A DNA stretch of 64,000 nucleotides from NCBI RefSeq assembly GCF_018390695.1, contig NZ_JAHBGF010000028.1:434001-498000 (forward strand), read 5' to 3'. Source of the stretch: Ancylobacter sonchi. GTDB taxonomy: Bacteria; Pseudomonadota; Alphaproteobacteria; Rhizobiales; Xanthobacteraceae. Under the pieces are notes generated by a model, which was not told the DNA's origin, made no database searches, and saw only the letters and a list, made by a program, of their open reading frames with translations. The position numbers and the translations under genes are program-made. Numbering within the stretch: position 1 is the first letter of the stretch; every line of letters starts with the position of its first letter. Below are positions 17,122 through 25,497 of this stretch, piece by piece.

Positions 17122-17150
17122 CCCTCTCCCTTAGGGGAGAGGGCGTTACC
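17122..17150. repeat. Dispersed CCCTCTCCC/GGGAGAGGG hairpin repeat, copy 2
   Basis: CCCTCTCCC (17122-17130) pairs with GGGAGAGGG (17135-17143), next to CGTTACCCC. It resembles copy 1 at 4271-4303 in inverted orientation, including the adjoining GGGGTAA. It lies between the LysE and ATP-grasp genes. Confidence 0.6.
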
Positions 17151-17160
17151 CCATCCTGCC

Positions 17161-18582
17161 TCAGTTCTCCTCCAGCACCCAGGTGTCCTTGGTCCCGCCG
17201 CCCTGGCTGGAATTCACCACCAGCGAGCCCGCCTGCAGCGCCACCCGCGTCAGCCCGCCCGGCACGATGCGCACCTTGTCCGATCCGGTCAGCACGAAGG
17301 GCCGCAGGTCGACATGGCGTGGCGCGATGCCTTCCTCGACGAAGGTCGGGCAGGTGGACAGCGCCAGCGTCGGCTGGGCGATGAAGTTGTTGGGGTCCTG
17401 CTTCAGCTTGGCGCGGAACAGTTCGATCTGCGCCTTGTCCGCCCGCGGGCCGATCAGCATGCCGTAGCCGCCCGAGCCGTGCACTTCCTTCACGACGAGC
17501 TCGTGCAGATTGTCGAGCACGTATTTCAGGTGGTCGGCCTCGCGGCAGCGCCAGGTCGGCACGTTCTTCAGGATCGGCTCCTCGCCGAGATAGAAGCGGA
17601 CGATCTCCGGCATGTAGCTGTAGACCGCCTTGTCGTCGGCGACGCCGGTGCCGACCGCATTGGTCAGCGTGACGTTGCCGGCGTGGTAGGCGCTCATCAG
17701 CCCGGGCACGCCGAGCACGCTGTCGGGGCGGAAGGCGAGGGGGTCGATGAAGTCGTCGTCGAGCCGGCGATAGATCACGTCGACGCGCTTCGGCCCCTCG
17801 GTGGTGCGCATGTAGACGATGTCGTTCTTGATGAAGAGGTCGCGCCCCTCCACCAGCTCCACGCCCAGCTTGTCGGCGAGGAAGGAATGCTCGTAATAGG
17901 CCGAGTTGAAGATGCCGGGGGTGAGCACCACCACCACGGGGTCGCTCGTGGCGGTGGTCGGGGCGAGCGATTTCAGCGTCGCCAGCAGCTCGTCGGCGTA
18001 GTTCTCCACCGGCGCGACGCGGTTCTCCGCGAACAGCTCAGGGAACAGCCGCATCATGATCTCGCGGTTCTCCAGCATGTAGGAGACGCCGGAGGGCGTG
18101 CGGGCATTGTCCTCGAGCACATAGAAGGTGTCGGCGTCGATGCGCACCACGTCGATGCCGGCGATGTGCACATAGAGGTCGTGCGGCACCTTCTGGCCAT
18201 TCATCTCCGGGCGGAACACCGGGTTCTGGTAGACGAGGTCCTCCGGCACGATGCCGGCACGCAGGATCTCGCGCTTGGAGTAGACGTCCTTGATGTAGAG
18301 GTTCAGCGCCTTGGTGCGCTGCTCCAGCCCCTTGGAGAGCCGGCTCCACTCGCCGCCGGTCAGCACGCGCGGGATGATGTCGAAGGGGATCAGCCGCTCC
18401 TGGGCATCGCTGTCGCCATAGACGGCGAAGGTGATGCCGATCTTGCGGAAGATGAACTCCGCTTCCTTGCGGCGATGATCAAGCACGTCGGGCGGAACGT
18501 TGCTCAGCCAGCGGGCGAGGGCGGTGTAGGCGGCGCGGACCGAGCCGTCCGCATTGGTCATTTCGTCGAACGCGACGGTCAT
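17161..18582 (-). CDS. Circularly permuted ATP-grasp type 2 protein
   Basis: This 473-residue protein belongs to the COG2308 family. Telling motifs are EFIFRKIGITFAVYGD near residue 40, FYVLEDNARTPSGVSYMLEN near 160, EVHGSGGYGMLIGP near 375 and SSQGGGTKDTWVLEEN at the C-terminus. The family is predicted to form amide bonds, linking amino acids or peptides in an ATP-dependent way. It is the first gene of the Anbu operon. I start at MTVAF (18582), since the seven extra codons upstream carry nothing conserved. Confidence 0.93.
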   Translation of the reverse strand: MTVAFDEMTNADGSVRAAYTALARWLSNVPPDVLDHRRKEAEFIFRKIGITFAVYGDSDAQERLIPFDIIPRVLTGGEWSRLSKGLEQRTKALNLYIKDVYSKREILRAGIVPEDLVYQNPVFRPEMNGQKVPHDLYVHIAGIDVVRIDADTFYVLEDNARTPSGVSYMLENREIMMRLFPELFAENRVAPVENYADELLATLKSLAPTTATSDPVVVVLTPGIFNSAYYEHSFLADKLGVELVEGRDLFIKNDIVYMRTTEGPKRVDVIYRRLDDDFIDPLAFRPDSVLGVPGLMSAYHAGNVTLTNAVGTGVADDKAVYSYMPEIVRFYLGEEPILKNVPTWRCREADHLKYVLDNLHELVVKEVHGSGGYGMLIGPRADKAQIELFRAKLKQDPNNFIAQPTLALSTCPTFVEEGIAPRHVDLRPFVLTGSDKVRIVPGGLTRVALQAGSLVVNSSQGGGTKDTWVLEEN

Positions 18583-18788
18583 CGTGGCAGGTTCACTCCC
18601 CAACTACGGCAAGTTAGCTACAAACGCCGTGCCAGCGGAAGAGGGGGTGGAGTACCTAGGCCGATATTGCGTGGAATGGTTTCATTTTGCTCAAAACGCA
18701 GGCGTCGTGCCCTTGCCTCAAGCGAGCTTTGCGCGCATGTGCGGCATAAGCGCCGGCCGGTGCGGCGCCAGCGACGGGGAATCGGGTG

Positions 18789-19526
18789 ATGAGCACGCAG
18801 GAAGCGGTCACGGCGGGTATTCTGGTCATCGGCGACGAGATCCTCTCGGGGCGCACCAAGGACAAGAACATCGGCTACATCGCCGAATATCTTACCGCCA
18901 TCGGCGTCGACGTCGCCGAGGTGCGGGTGGTGCCGGACATCGAGGACGAGATCGTCGCCGCGCTGAACGCGCTGCGCGCCCGCTACACCTATGTGTTCAC
19001 CACCGGCGGCATCGGGCCGACCCATGACGACATCACCGCCGATTCGGTGGCGAAGGCGTTCGGCGTCGACATCTCGGTGAACGCCGAGGCCCGCGCCATG
19101 CTACTGGAGCGCATTGCCGAGGCCGACCTCAACGAAGCGCGGCTGCGCATGGCGCGCATCCCGCACGGGGCGTCGCTGGTCGCCAACAAGATCTCCAAGG
19201 CGCCGGGCTTCTGGATCGGCAACGTCATCGTCATGGCCGGCGTGCCCTCGATCATGCAGGCGATGCTGGACGAGGTGGCGCCGCAGCTGAAGACCGGCCG
19301 GGTGATGCTGTCGGAGACGGTGCGGGCGGACGCCAAGGAGGGCGATGTCGGCGGCCCGCTCGGCGAGATCGCCAAGGCCCATCCCGAGGTGTCGATCGGC
19401 TCCTATCCCTTCGCCGACGAGCTCGGCCGTCCCAACACCAATCTGGTGGTGCGCGCGCGCGACCCGGAACGGCTGGCCGCCGCCATGGCGGACGTCAAGG
19501 CGATGCTGGCCGCGCGGGCGGGGTGA
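18789..19526 (+). CDS. CinA N-terminal-domain (MoaB/Mog-fold) protein
   Basis: This 245-residue protein has the CinA/MoaB-like pattern AGILVIGDEILSGRTKDKN, then FTTGGIGPTHDDITADSVA. It has only the N-terminal COG1058 domain and lacks the C-terminal nicotinamide-nucleotide amidase domain of full CinA, which is a common layout in Alphaproteobacteria. In full CinA this domain is an ADP-ribose pyrophosphatase; its role alone is unclear. It starts at ATG 18789 (GTG 18786 directly before is possible) and is divergent from the Anbu operon. Confidence 0.88.
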   Translation: MSTQEAVTAGILVIGDEILSGRTKDKNIGYIAEYLTAIGVDVAEVRVVPDIEDEIVAALNALRARYTYVFTTGGIGPTHDDITADSVAKAFGVDISVNAEARAMLLERIAEADLNEARLRMARIPHGASLVANKISKAPGFWIGNVIVMAGVPSIMQAMLDEVAPQLKTGRVMLSETVRADAKEGDVGGPLGEIAKAHPEVSIGSYPFADELGRPNTNLVVRARDPERLAAAMADVKAMLAARAG

Positions 19527-19560
19527 GGGTTCCTAAGTCGTCACGACGTCATGTCGCGCC

Positions 19561-19624
19561 GACCCGCTCCCTGGCGGTGGAGCGGGTCGGCGCGGATGGA
19601 AGCCTGCTTCGCCTGCGAAGCAGG
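19561..19624. repeat. Tandem perfect hairpins
   Basis: The first is GACCCGCTCC/GGAGCGGGTC (19561-19570/19579-19588) and the second CCTGCTTCG/CGAAGCAGG (19603-19611/19616-19624, CCTG loop). Both lie between the convergent cinA-like and DoxX genes. Neither is followed by a T-run. They may block readthrough or be a palindromic repeat element. Confidence 0.6.
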
Positions 19625-19713
19625 GACTTCCAACCTCGGATCGGCATCGAATTCGACAGCCTCGCCGCCGCCGGGCCGATAAGGCGCGTGTCTTCGGAAA
19701 GACCGCTCCCGGA

Positions 19714-20088
19714 TTAGCGGGCGGGTTGCGCGGACCGGACACGCCGGATCGCCGGCGCTGCCACGGCGGCGAGGAGCATCAGCACCATCAGCGGCGCCAG
19801 TGCGTGCGTGTACTCACCGTGAAATAGCACCGTGCCGAGGGCGGCCGCCATCACCGCCGCTCCCAATGCGAGGCCAGCGAGCCGCGTTGTCCTGCGAACG
19901 ATCAGCACCGCCGCCGCCAGTTCCAGTGTGGCCGTGACGAAGCGGAAATAAGCGGGATAACCCCACCGGACATAATCCGAGATGATGGCGTCGGAGGCGA
20001 AGGCGTTGCCGAAGCTACCGAGAATGAAGAAGCCGGCCAGTAGCCAGGCACCGATCTCGGATGCCCTTGAACGCCAATAGGTGAGCAT
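19714..20088 (-). CDS. DoxX-family membrane protein, predicted SoxR target
   Basis: This 124-residue protein has about four hydrophobic segments. The first holds GAWLLAGFFILGSFGNAF, and FRFVTATLELAAAVLIV is typical of DoxX-type proteins linked to quinones or redox stress. I start at MLTYW (20088), since the promoter at 20155-20185 reads this way and would place the transcript start near 20148. It is divergent from soxR and is almost certainly the gene SoxR controls. Confidence 0.8.
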   Translation of the reverse strand: MLTYWRSRASEIGAWLLAGFFILGSFGNAFASDAIISDYVRWGYPAYFRFVTATLELAAAVLIVRRTTRLAGLALGAAVMAAALGTVLFHGEYTHALAPLMVLMLLAAVAAPAIRRVRSAQPAR

Positions 20089-20154
20089 GTCGTTTCCCTC
20101 CGTTGGCTCGGAGCGGGTGACGGCTCCGAGAGCTTGCGGGGGCAAGCCGACCGC

Positions 20155-20185
20155 TTCATAAAACCTCAAGCATGATTGAGGTCAA
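20155..20185 (-). promoter_or_regulatory. SoxR-controlled promoter with 19-bp spacer and SoxR box
   Basis: On the minus strand the -35 TTGACC (20185-20180) and -10 TATGAA (20160-20155) are separated by exactly 19 bp, the overlong spacing used by MerR-family activators. The spacer region holds the dyad CCTCAA-N6-TTGAGG (20164-20181), close to the enterobacterial SoxR box. It drives the DoxX gene; the same site lies 15 bases from the soxR start. Confidence 0.88.
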
Positions 20186-20196
20186 GAGGTGCGGGC

Positions 20197-20670
20197 ATGC
20201 CTCTGCAGAGCAGCGGTGGACTGACGGTAGGCGAGGTGGCGCAGCGCAGCGGCGTTGCGGTTTCAACGCTGCATTTCTACGAGGCGAAAGGACTGATCGA
20301 AGCGGCGCGCACGGGGGGAAACCAGCGACGCTACCCGCGTGCCGTCCTTCGTCGAATCGCCATCATCCGGATCGCCCAACGCGCCGGCATCCCGCTGGCT
20401 ACTTTGAAAGGCTATCTCGACACGATCCCCGCGGGGGCTCTCACCGCCGAGGACTGGAGGCGGCTCACGACATCCTGGCAGGCGCTTCTCGACGAGCGGA
20501 TACAAAGCCTGCTGCAGCTGCGCAACCAGCTGGAATCCTGCATCGGTTGCGGATGCCTCTCGCTGCACGACTGTCCGCTGCGCAATCCCGACGACACGCT
20601 CGCGAAGGAGGGGGCGGGGCCGCGCCTGCTGCTGCGGGCGACCCGCCGTGGTCGATCCCCGGGGAAGTGA
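20197..20670 (+). CDS. soxR: Redox-sensitive transcriptional activator SoxR
   Basis: This 157-residue MerR-family regulator has the helix-turn-helix [20 protein letters not shown], a dimerisation helix and the SoxR [2Fe-2S] cluster motif C-x2-C-x-C-x5-C in [12 protein letters not shown]. The oxidised cluster twists the overlong promoter spacer and activates transcription. It starts at ATG 20197, 15 bases from the SoxR box it shares with the divergent DoxX gene. In non-enteric bacteria SoxR usually controls a few genes that handle redox-active compounds and not soxS, which fits here. Confidence 0.95.
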   Translation: MPLQSSGGLTVGEVAQRSGVAVSTLHFYEAKGLIEAARTGGNQRRYPRAVLRRIAIIRIAQRAGIPLATLKGYLDTIPAGALTAEDWRRLTTSWQALLDERIQSLLQLRNQLESCIGCGCLSLHDCPLRNPDDTLAKEGAGPRLLLRATRRGRSPGK

Positions 20671-20829
20671 GGCCGGCTGCACCGGATTCTCGGTAATTTC
20701 GACCAGCCGGCCGTTACGTTTCCATCCGACGAATAGCGACTCCCGACCTACCCACTGGGCGCAATCAGCAGCTGACGTCCGCCGTGCCGGGGATCACCGT
20801 CGAGCCCGCTACCGGCGCCTGAGAGCGCC

Positions 20830-20884
20830 GCTCGCACTTGGCCTGCTCGCACTTCGCCTGCTCGCACTTCGCCTGCTCGCACTT
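20830..20884 (+). repeat. 15-bp tandem repeat, four copies
   Basis: GCTCGCACTT recurs at 20830, 20845, 20860 and 20875 with an exact 15-base period (linker TCGCCT in the middle copies, TGGCCT in the first). The last copy leads directly into the GGGAGG ribosome-binding site of the GYD gene. Confidence 0.9.
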
Positions 20885-20897
20885 GGGAGGAAGTCGG

Positions 20898-21230
20898 ATG
20901 CCGATCTACGTCACGCGCGGCCGCTACTCGGCCGAGTCCATCAAGAACCTCGTCGCCCACCCCGAGGATCGCCTGCCGGCCGTCCGCAATCTGGTGGAGG
21001 CCAGCGGCGCGAAGCTGCTGCACTTCTACGTCACCCTCGGTCGCTACGATTTCCTGGTCATCACCGAGGCGGCCAATGCCAGGGAGGCGTCGGCCTTCAT
21101 TCTGGCGGCGGCTGCCGCCGGAGGCATCACGGACAACGAGACGACGGAAGCGTTCACCGCCGCGGAGGCCAAGGAAGTCTTCGCCGCCGCCGGCAAGGCG
21201 GCGAAGAAATACAAGCCCCCCGGCAAATAG
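20898..21230 (+). CDS. GYD-domain protein
   Basis: This 110-residue cytoplasmic protein has a ferredoxin-like GYD domain: MPIYVTRGRYSAESIKNLVA at the start, then HFYVTLGRYDFLVITEA with the GRYD form of the motif. Its function is unknown. GGGAGG lies 7 bases before ATG 20898. The frame stays open upstream through the 15-bp tandem repeat and would add an ACSHF pentapeptide repeat, but the ribosome-binding site and domain start support 20898. Confidence 0.88.
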   Translation: MPIYVTRGRYSAESIKNLVAHPEDRLPAVRNLVEASGAKLLHFYVTLGRYDFLVITEAANAREASAFILAAAAAGGITDNETTEAFTAAEAKEVFAAAGKAAKKYKPPGK

Positions 21231-21260
21231 CTTCGGTCCCGTTCGCTTCTCCTCGCCGCG

Positions 21261-21575
21261 CTATTCCGGTGGCGAGGAGCCGATGGGGGCGGGCGCCTTT
21301 CCCGGCCGGTGCAGCAGGGTCAGCGACAGGAACGCGCCAACCCAGGAGCCGACGGCGGCGAAGACCACATACACCCAGTTCTCCGTGTAGCTGATCACGG
21401 CGAAGGACGAGAGCATGTACCAGACGCTCGACCAGTTGGCGGCGGAGAGCCGCTTGCGCGCCACCACGGCGGAAGTGAACGCCACGTAGCAGGCATCGGT
21501 CGCCGCCGTGGCGACGAACACGCCGAGCGCGATGAACGGGTCGAGGGCGAAAAACGCGGCGAGAAAGTGCTGCAT
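21261..21575 (-). CDS. Small membrane protein, unknown function
   Basis: This 104-residue protein has about three hydrophobic segments: MQHFLAAFFALDPFIALGVF, then WYMLSSFAVISY and WVYVVFAAVGSWVGAFLSL. The C-terminus is a short polar tail. I recognise no named family; I recall similar proteins in related genomes. The start at 21575 gives a clean N-terminal membrane span, whereas the frame up to 21866 is arginine/proline-rich noise. It is convergent with the GYD gene. Confidence 0.7.
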   Translation of the reverse strand: MQHFLAAFFALDPFIALGVFVATAATDACYVAFTSAVVARKRLSAANWSSVWYMLSSFAVISYTENWVYVVFAAVGSWVGAFLSLTLLHRPGKAPAPIGSSPPE

Positions 21576-21991
21576 GGGCGGCCCCGGAAGAGGAGGGCGG
21601 TCGGGTGATCCGCCCTCCATCATGGCGCAGGCGGGGACGCGGGCAAGGGGGCCGGCTCGTCGGATATCCGTCGCCTTGGCCGGCGCCTGCCGGGCCAAGG
21701 TCGGATCGCCATGGCTGACGATCCGACACGGCCCCTGCGGCGTTCGGCGCCAGCGTCCGAGCTGCGTAACGGCGTCATCCTCCGCTCCGCCCCCGACCGT
21801 CGCCGATGGGGCCGCGACGCGACGACCGCTCCCGGATCGGCCCGCGCCGGCCGGTGCCCCAGCCATCCTGTCCGCCTATCCTGTCGAGCCTCCCCCGATT
21901 TCCGCCACGGCCCCCTTCATCCGCGCCGCCACACCCGCTATTGATCCGCGCAAGCGACGGCGCGCACGTCCGCCGGAAGGAGGCCTCGACC
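21576..21991. other. 416-base stretch without a supported gene
   Basis: This lies between the divergent starts of the small membrane protein and gpt. It must hold promoters for both. Open frames here are arginine/proline-rich shadows. CGGAAGGAGG at its end is the gpt ribosome-binding site. I see no convincing repeat or RNA gene. Confidence 0.5.
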
Positions 21992-22498
21992 ATGTCCGAT
22001 CCGCATCAGCAAAAGGCGTTTCCCGTCTCGTGGGACCAGTTCCATCGCGACGCGCGGGCGCTCGCCTGGCGGCTGCACGGCTTCGGCCCGTTCCAGGGGC
22101 TGATCTGCATCACCCGCGGCGGCCTGGTGCCGGCGGCGATCGTCGCCCGCGAGCTGGGGCTGCGGGTCATCGAGACCGTGTCGATCGCCTCCTATCACGA
22201 CTACAAGAACCAGGGCGAAACCCTGGTGCTCAAGCCCATCGCCCCCTCGGTCATCGCGTCGGCGGGCGAGGGCGGGCAGGGGCTCCTAGTGATCGATGAT
22301 CTCGTCGACACCGGCACCACGGCACGGCAGGTACGGGCGATGCTGCCCAAGGCGCATTTCGCCACCGTCTATGCCAAACCGGCCGGACGTGATGTCATCG
22401 ACACCTTCATCACCGAAGTAAGCCAGGACACTTGGATCTACTTCCCCTGGGACATGGGCCTGTCCTTCCAGCCGCCCATCCGCGACGGCGTCGCCTGA
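21992..22498 (+). CDS. gpt: Xanthine-guanine phosphoribosyltransferase
   Basis: This 168-residue purine salvage enzyme joins xanthine or guanine to PRPP. The PRPP-binding motif is [14 protein letters not shown] (about residues 90-103), preceded by [14 protein letters not shown] and [12 protein letters not shown]. The C-terminus [16 protein letters not shown] fits Gpt-type proteins. It starts at ATG 21992 after AAGGAGG. The next gene begins 11 bases on and is probably cotranscribed. Confidence 0.92.
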   Translation: MSDPHQQKAFPVSWDQFHRDARALAWRLHGFGPFQGLICITRGGLVPAAIVARELGLRVIETVSIASYHDYKNQGETLVLKPIAPSVIASAGEGGQGLLVIDDLVDTGTTARQVRAMLPKAHFATVYAKPAGRDVIDTFITEVSQDTWIYFPWDMGLSFQPPIRDGVA

Positions 22499-22509
22499 GG
22501 AGATTTGCG

Positions 22510-22971
22510 ATGAGCGGCAACGATTTTCACGGTAACCCGCCCGACGACGGCGACGAGGGTTATGACGAGGCCTATGAGGCCCACCGCGCCGCGCTGTGGG
22601 ACATGCTGATGGCCTATGCCGACCAGCACGACCTCGCCGACGGCTTCCTGTCCGACCTCGTCTCCGATCTCGGCCTGTCTCTGCGCATGGTCGCCTATGC
22701 GGCGGAAACCGAGAAGCCGTCGGTCGGCGGGCTCAGGCTCGACCTCGACCGCTACGCCCGCGAGATGGGCGAATCCGTGCGCGAGGCCAAGAAGGGCGCC
22801 GGCGAGTTCATCGCCGAGGCCAAGGCCGCACGCGAGGCGGAGGCCGCCGAGGAGGGCGAGGCCGCCGCGCCGGAGGAGCCTGCGGCCGAGGTTACGGAAG
22901 AGCCGGGTCGCGAGCCGGCGGACAAGAACGCCGCGCTCATCGCCGCGCGGGCGTTTCCCCGACGTCAATAA
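22510..22971 (+). CDS. Conserved hypothetical protein after gpt
   Basis: This 153-residue soluble protein has an acidic N-terminus (PPDDGDEGYDEAYEAHRA), a conserved-looking helical core (ALWDMLMAYADQHDLADGFL, then RMVAYAAETEKPSVGGLRLD) and a Glu/Ala-rich low-complexity tail from about residue 95. No function is known to me; similar proteins follow gpt in related alphaproteobacteria. AGGAGAT precedes the ATG, 11 bases after gpt. Confidence 0.78.
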   Translation: MSGNDFHGNPPDDGDEGYDEAYEAHRAALWDMLMAYADQHDLADGFLSDLVSDLGLSLRMVAYAAETEKPSVGGLRLDLDRYAREMGESVREAKKGAGEFIAEAKAAREAEAAEEGEAAAPEEPAAEVTEEPGREPADKNAALIAARAFPRRQ

Positions 22972-23052
22972 AGCCGGCGGAGGCTCTCGCAAAGGACGAC
23001 AGGCTGCGGTATGCGAGGGTGTATCCACAACCCTCGCGACAAGGCCTCTCCC

Positions 23053-23463
23053 ATGACGCCTCGCATCATTTCCGCGATCCTCCGGTCGCCGGCCACCTTC
23101 CTGTTCGCCCGCGTGCTGCTGGTGGTGCCTTTCCTCGGCAGCGGCATCTCCAAGCTGGTGGATTTCCCCGGCGCGGTGGCGGAGATGGCGCATTTCGGCC
23201 TCAGCCCGCCGACCTTCTACGCGGTGGCCACCATCATCACCCAGCTGGTCGGCTCGGCGCTGATTCTCCTGAACCGCGCCGCCTGGCTCGGGGCTGGCGC
23301 CTGTGCCATCTTCACCGCGCTGACCATCCCGATCGCCCATCATTTCTGGACGATGCAGGGCGAGATCGCCCAGCTCGAATTCTTCTTCGCGGTCGAGCAC
23401 ATGGCGGTCATCGGCGGCATGATCCTGGTCGCCATCCTCGGCGAGCGCACCCGCAGTGCCTGA
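23053..23463 (+). CDS. DoxX-family membrane protein
   Basis: This 136-residue inner-membrane protein has four hydrophobic segments. LFARVLLVVPFLGSGISKLV followed by DFPGAVAEMAHFGL is the DoxX/terpene-biosynthesis-like pattern. Members are tied to respiratory or redox stress. I place the start at ATG 23053 (MTPRIISAIL), since the 14 upstream codons carry no family similarity. It is the second DoxX protein in the window and has no visible SoxR site. Confidence 0.85.
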   Translation: MTPRIISAILRSPATFLFARVLLVVPFLGSGISKLVDFPGAVAEMAHFGLSPPTFYAVATIITQLVGSALILLNRAAWLGAGACAIFTALTIPIAHHFWTMQGEIAQLEFFFAVEHMAVIGGMILVAILGERTRSA

Positions 23464-23528
23464 AGCGGTTCGCGTCGGCGGCCTTGAGCAGGCCGGCCCC
23501 GGCGTGCTCTAAGGCGGCGCGGAACTGA

Positions 23529-25253
23529 ATGACGGGAATGGGAATGTCAGGAACGGCGATGGATCGCGGCGCGCGCAAGATCGATCCGAACAGCGATGCG
23601 GCGATCGCCGCCACGGTGACCCCGCGGCCGATCGAGGAGATCGGTGCCCGGCTGGGGCTCGATCCGCAGGTGCTGTTCCGCTACGGGCACATCAAGGCCA
23701 AGATCGCGCTCGAGGCGGTGCGTCCCGCCGAGGAGAAGGCCGACGGCAAGCTCATCCTCGTCACCGCCATCAACCCCACCCCGGCCGGCGAGGGCAAGAC
23801 CACCACCACCATCGGGCTGGGCGACGCGCTGGCGCGCATCGGCAAGAATGTCGCCATCGCGCTGCGCGAGCCGAGCCTTGGCCCGGTGTTCGGCTCCAAG
23901 GGCGGCGCCACCGGCGGCGGCCGGGCGCAGATCATCCCGATGCAGGACATCAACCTGCATTTCACCGGCGACTTCCACGCCATCTCGGCCGCGCACAACC
24001 TGCTCGCCGCCGCCATCGACAACCACATCTACTGGGGCAACGCACTCGACATCGACGCCCGCCGCATCAACTGGCGCCGCGTCGTCGACCTCAACGACCG
24101 CGCGCTGCGCCATGTCACCGTCGGCCTCGGCGGCCCGCCTAACGGTTTCCCGCGCGAGGACGGCTTCGACATCACCGTCGCCTCCGAGGTGATGGCGATC
24201 TTCTGCCTCGCCCGCTCCTTCGAGGATCTGGAGGAGCGGCTCGGCCGCATGGTGGTGGCGCACACCCGCGCCCGCCATCCGGTCACCGCCGCCCAGCTGA
24301 AGGTCACGGGTTCGATGGTGGCGCTGCTGCGCGACGCCTTCCAGCCCAACCTCGTGCAGACGCTGGAGGGCACGCCCGCTCTCGTCCATGGCGGGCCGTT
24401 CGCCAACATCGCCCATGGCTGCAATTCGGTGGTGGCGACGCGCACCGCGCTCGGCCTCGCCGACTATGTGGTGACGGAAGCCGGCTTCGGCGCCGATCTC
24501 GGGGCGGAGAAGTTCCTCGACATCAAGTGCCGGCAGGGCGAGATCGCCCCCTCGGCGGTGGTGATCGTCGCCACCGTGCGGGCGCTGAAGATGCATGGCG
24601 GCATCGCCCAGAAGGATCTCGGCCCGGAAAACCCGGCGGCGGTGCGCGCCGGCTCCGGCAACCTCGTGCGCCACATCGAGAACATGAAGTCCTACGGCCT
24701 GCCGGTGGTAGTGGCGATCAACCGCTTCACCTCCGACACGCCGGCCGAGATCGCCGAGATCGAGAAGGCCTGCGCCGCCGTCGGCGCCGAGGTGCATCTG
24801 TGCAACCACTGGGCCGAGGGCTCGGCCGGCGCCACCGGCCTCGCCGAGGCGGTGGTGCGGCTCGCCGAAGGCCCGTCCGATTTCAAGGTGCTCTATCACG
24901 ACGATCTGCCGCTGGTGCAGAAGATCGAGTCCATCGCCCGCCACATCTACCGCGCCGGCTCGGTGGCCTTCGACAGCGGCGCGCTGAAGAAGCTCGCCGA
25001 TTTCGAGGGCATGGGCTATGGCGACCTGCCGGTGTGCATGGCGAAGACGCAGTACAGCTTCTCCGCCGATCCCGGCCTGCGCGGCACGCCGTCCGGCTTC
25101 GTGCTGCCGGTACGCGACGTGCGGCTCTCCGCCGGTGCCGGCTTCGTCGTCGCGCTGTGCGGCGACGTGATGACCATGCCGGGCCTGCCCTCGCATCCGG
25201 CCGCGGAGAACATCTATGTCGACGAGACCGGCTTCATCGCCGGCCTGAGCTGA
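23529..25253 (+). CDS. fhs: Formate-tetrahydrofolate ligase
   Basis: This 574-residue enzyme makes 10-formyl-THF from formate, THF and ATP. The P-loop-like [18 protein letters not shown] is near residue 83, followed by [19 protein letters not shown] and the family motif [10 protein letters not shown]. The C-terminus is [16 protein letters not shown]. Length is close to the family's usual 555-560 plus a slightly long N-terminus; Met4, Met6 or Met11 may be the real start. It supplies C1 units for purines or for growth on C1 compounds, as expected in Xanthobacteraceae. Confidence 0.95.
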   Translation: MTGMGMSGTAMDRGARKIDPNSDAAIAATVTPRPIEEIGARLGLDPQVLFRYGHIKAKIALEAVRPAEEKADGKLILVTAINPTPAGEGKTTTTIGLGDALARIGKNVAIALREPSLGPVFGSKGGATGGGRAQIIPMQDINLHFTGDFHAISAAHNLLAAAIDNHIYWGNALDIDARRINWRRVVDLNDRALRHVTVGLGGPPNGFPREDGFDITVASEVMAIFCLARSFEDLEERLGRMVVAHTRARHPVTAAQLKVTGSMVALLRDAFQPNLVQTLEGTPALVHGGPFANIAHGCNSVVATRTALGLADYVVTEAGFGADLGAEKFLDIKCRQGEIAPSAVVIVATVRALKMHGGIAQKDLGPENPAAVRAGSGNLVRHIENMKSYGLPVVVAINRFTSDTPAEIAEIEKACAAVGAEVHLCNHWAEGSAGATGLAEAVVRLAEGPSDFKVLYHDDLPLVQKIESIARHIYRAGSVAFDSGALKKLADFEGMGYGDLPVCMAKTQYSFSADPGLRGTPSGFVLPVRDVRLSAGAGFVVALCGDVMTMPGLPSHPAAENIYVDETGFIAGLS

Positions 25254-25334
25254 GGTCGGCCCGGCGAGATCCTATAGTCTGGGTTGCACGGCTGGCATCG
25301 GCGCGGCACGCTCCGGTGGTAGGTCGATCCTTCG

Positions 25335-25421
25335 GCGGACGTGGCGAAACTGGTAGACGCACGAGACTTAAAATCTTGCGCCCTTAAAGGCTTACGGGTT
25401 CGAGTCCCGTCGTCCGCACCA
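25335..25421 (+). tRNA. tRNA-Leu (anticodon UAA)
   Basis: The acceptor stem GCGGACG (25335-25341) pairs with CGTCCGC (25411-25417), with discriminator A and an encoded CCA. The anticodon stem is CGAGA/TCTTG with loop CTTAAAA, giving anticodon UAA. A long variable arm and GGTTCGAGTCC T arm confirm a class II leucine tRNA. Confidence 0.96.
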
Positions 25422-25497
25422 TTCTCTCCGCGCCGGCGCCGTCCGGTGCGCGTCTCATCTTGATCGTGCGAGACGGCCCGCACGGGGAGTGCCTGGA

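Noticed and set aside
20830..20884. Repeat array considered as CRISPR
   Set aside because: Direct 15-bp tandem units without unique spacers and no cas genes; it is a simple tandem repeat. No other CRISPR-like array was seen in the window.
20838..20897. N-terminal extension of the GYD protein through the tandem repeats
   Set aside because: GGGAGG at 20885-20890 and the GYD domain start both support ATG 20898, and no ribosome-binding site precedes the extension. Kept only as a possibility in the repeat finding.
21711..21944. 77-codon plus-strand frame before gpt
   Set aside because: Arg/Pro-rich, no ribosome-binding site, no conserved look.
25335..25421. tRNA-Leu as an attachment site for an integrated element
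   Set aside because: No integrase, no repeated 3' tRNA end and no foreign-looking genes nearby.
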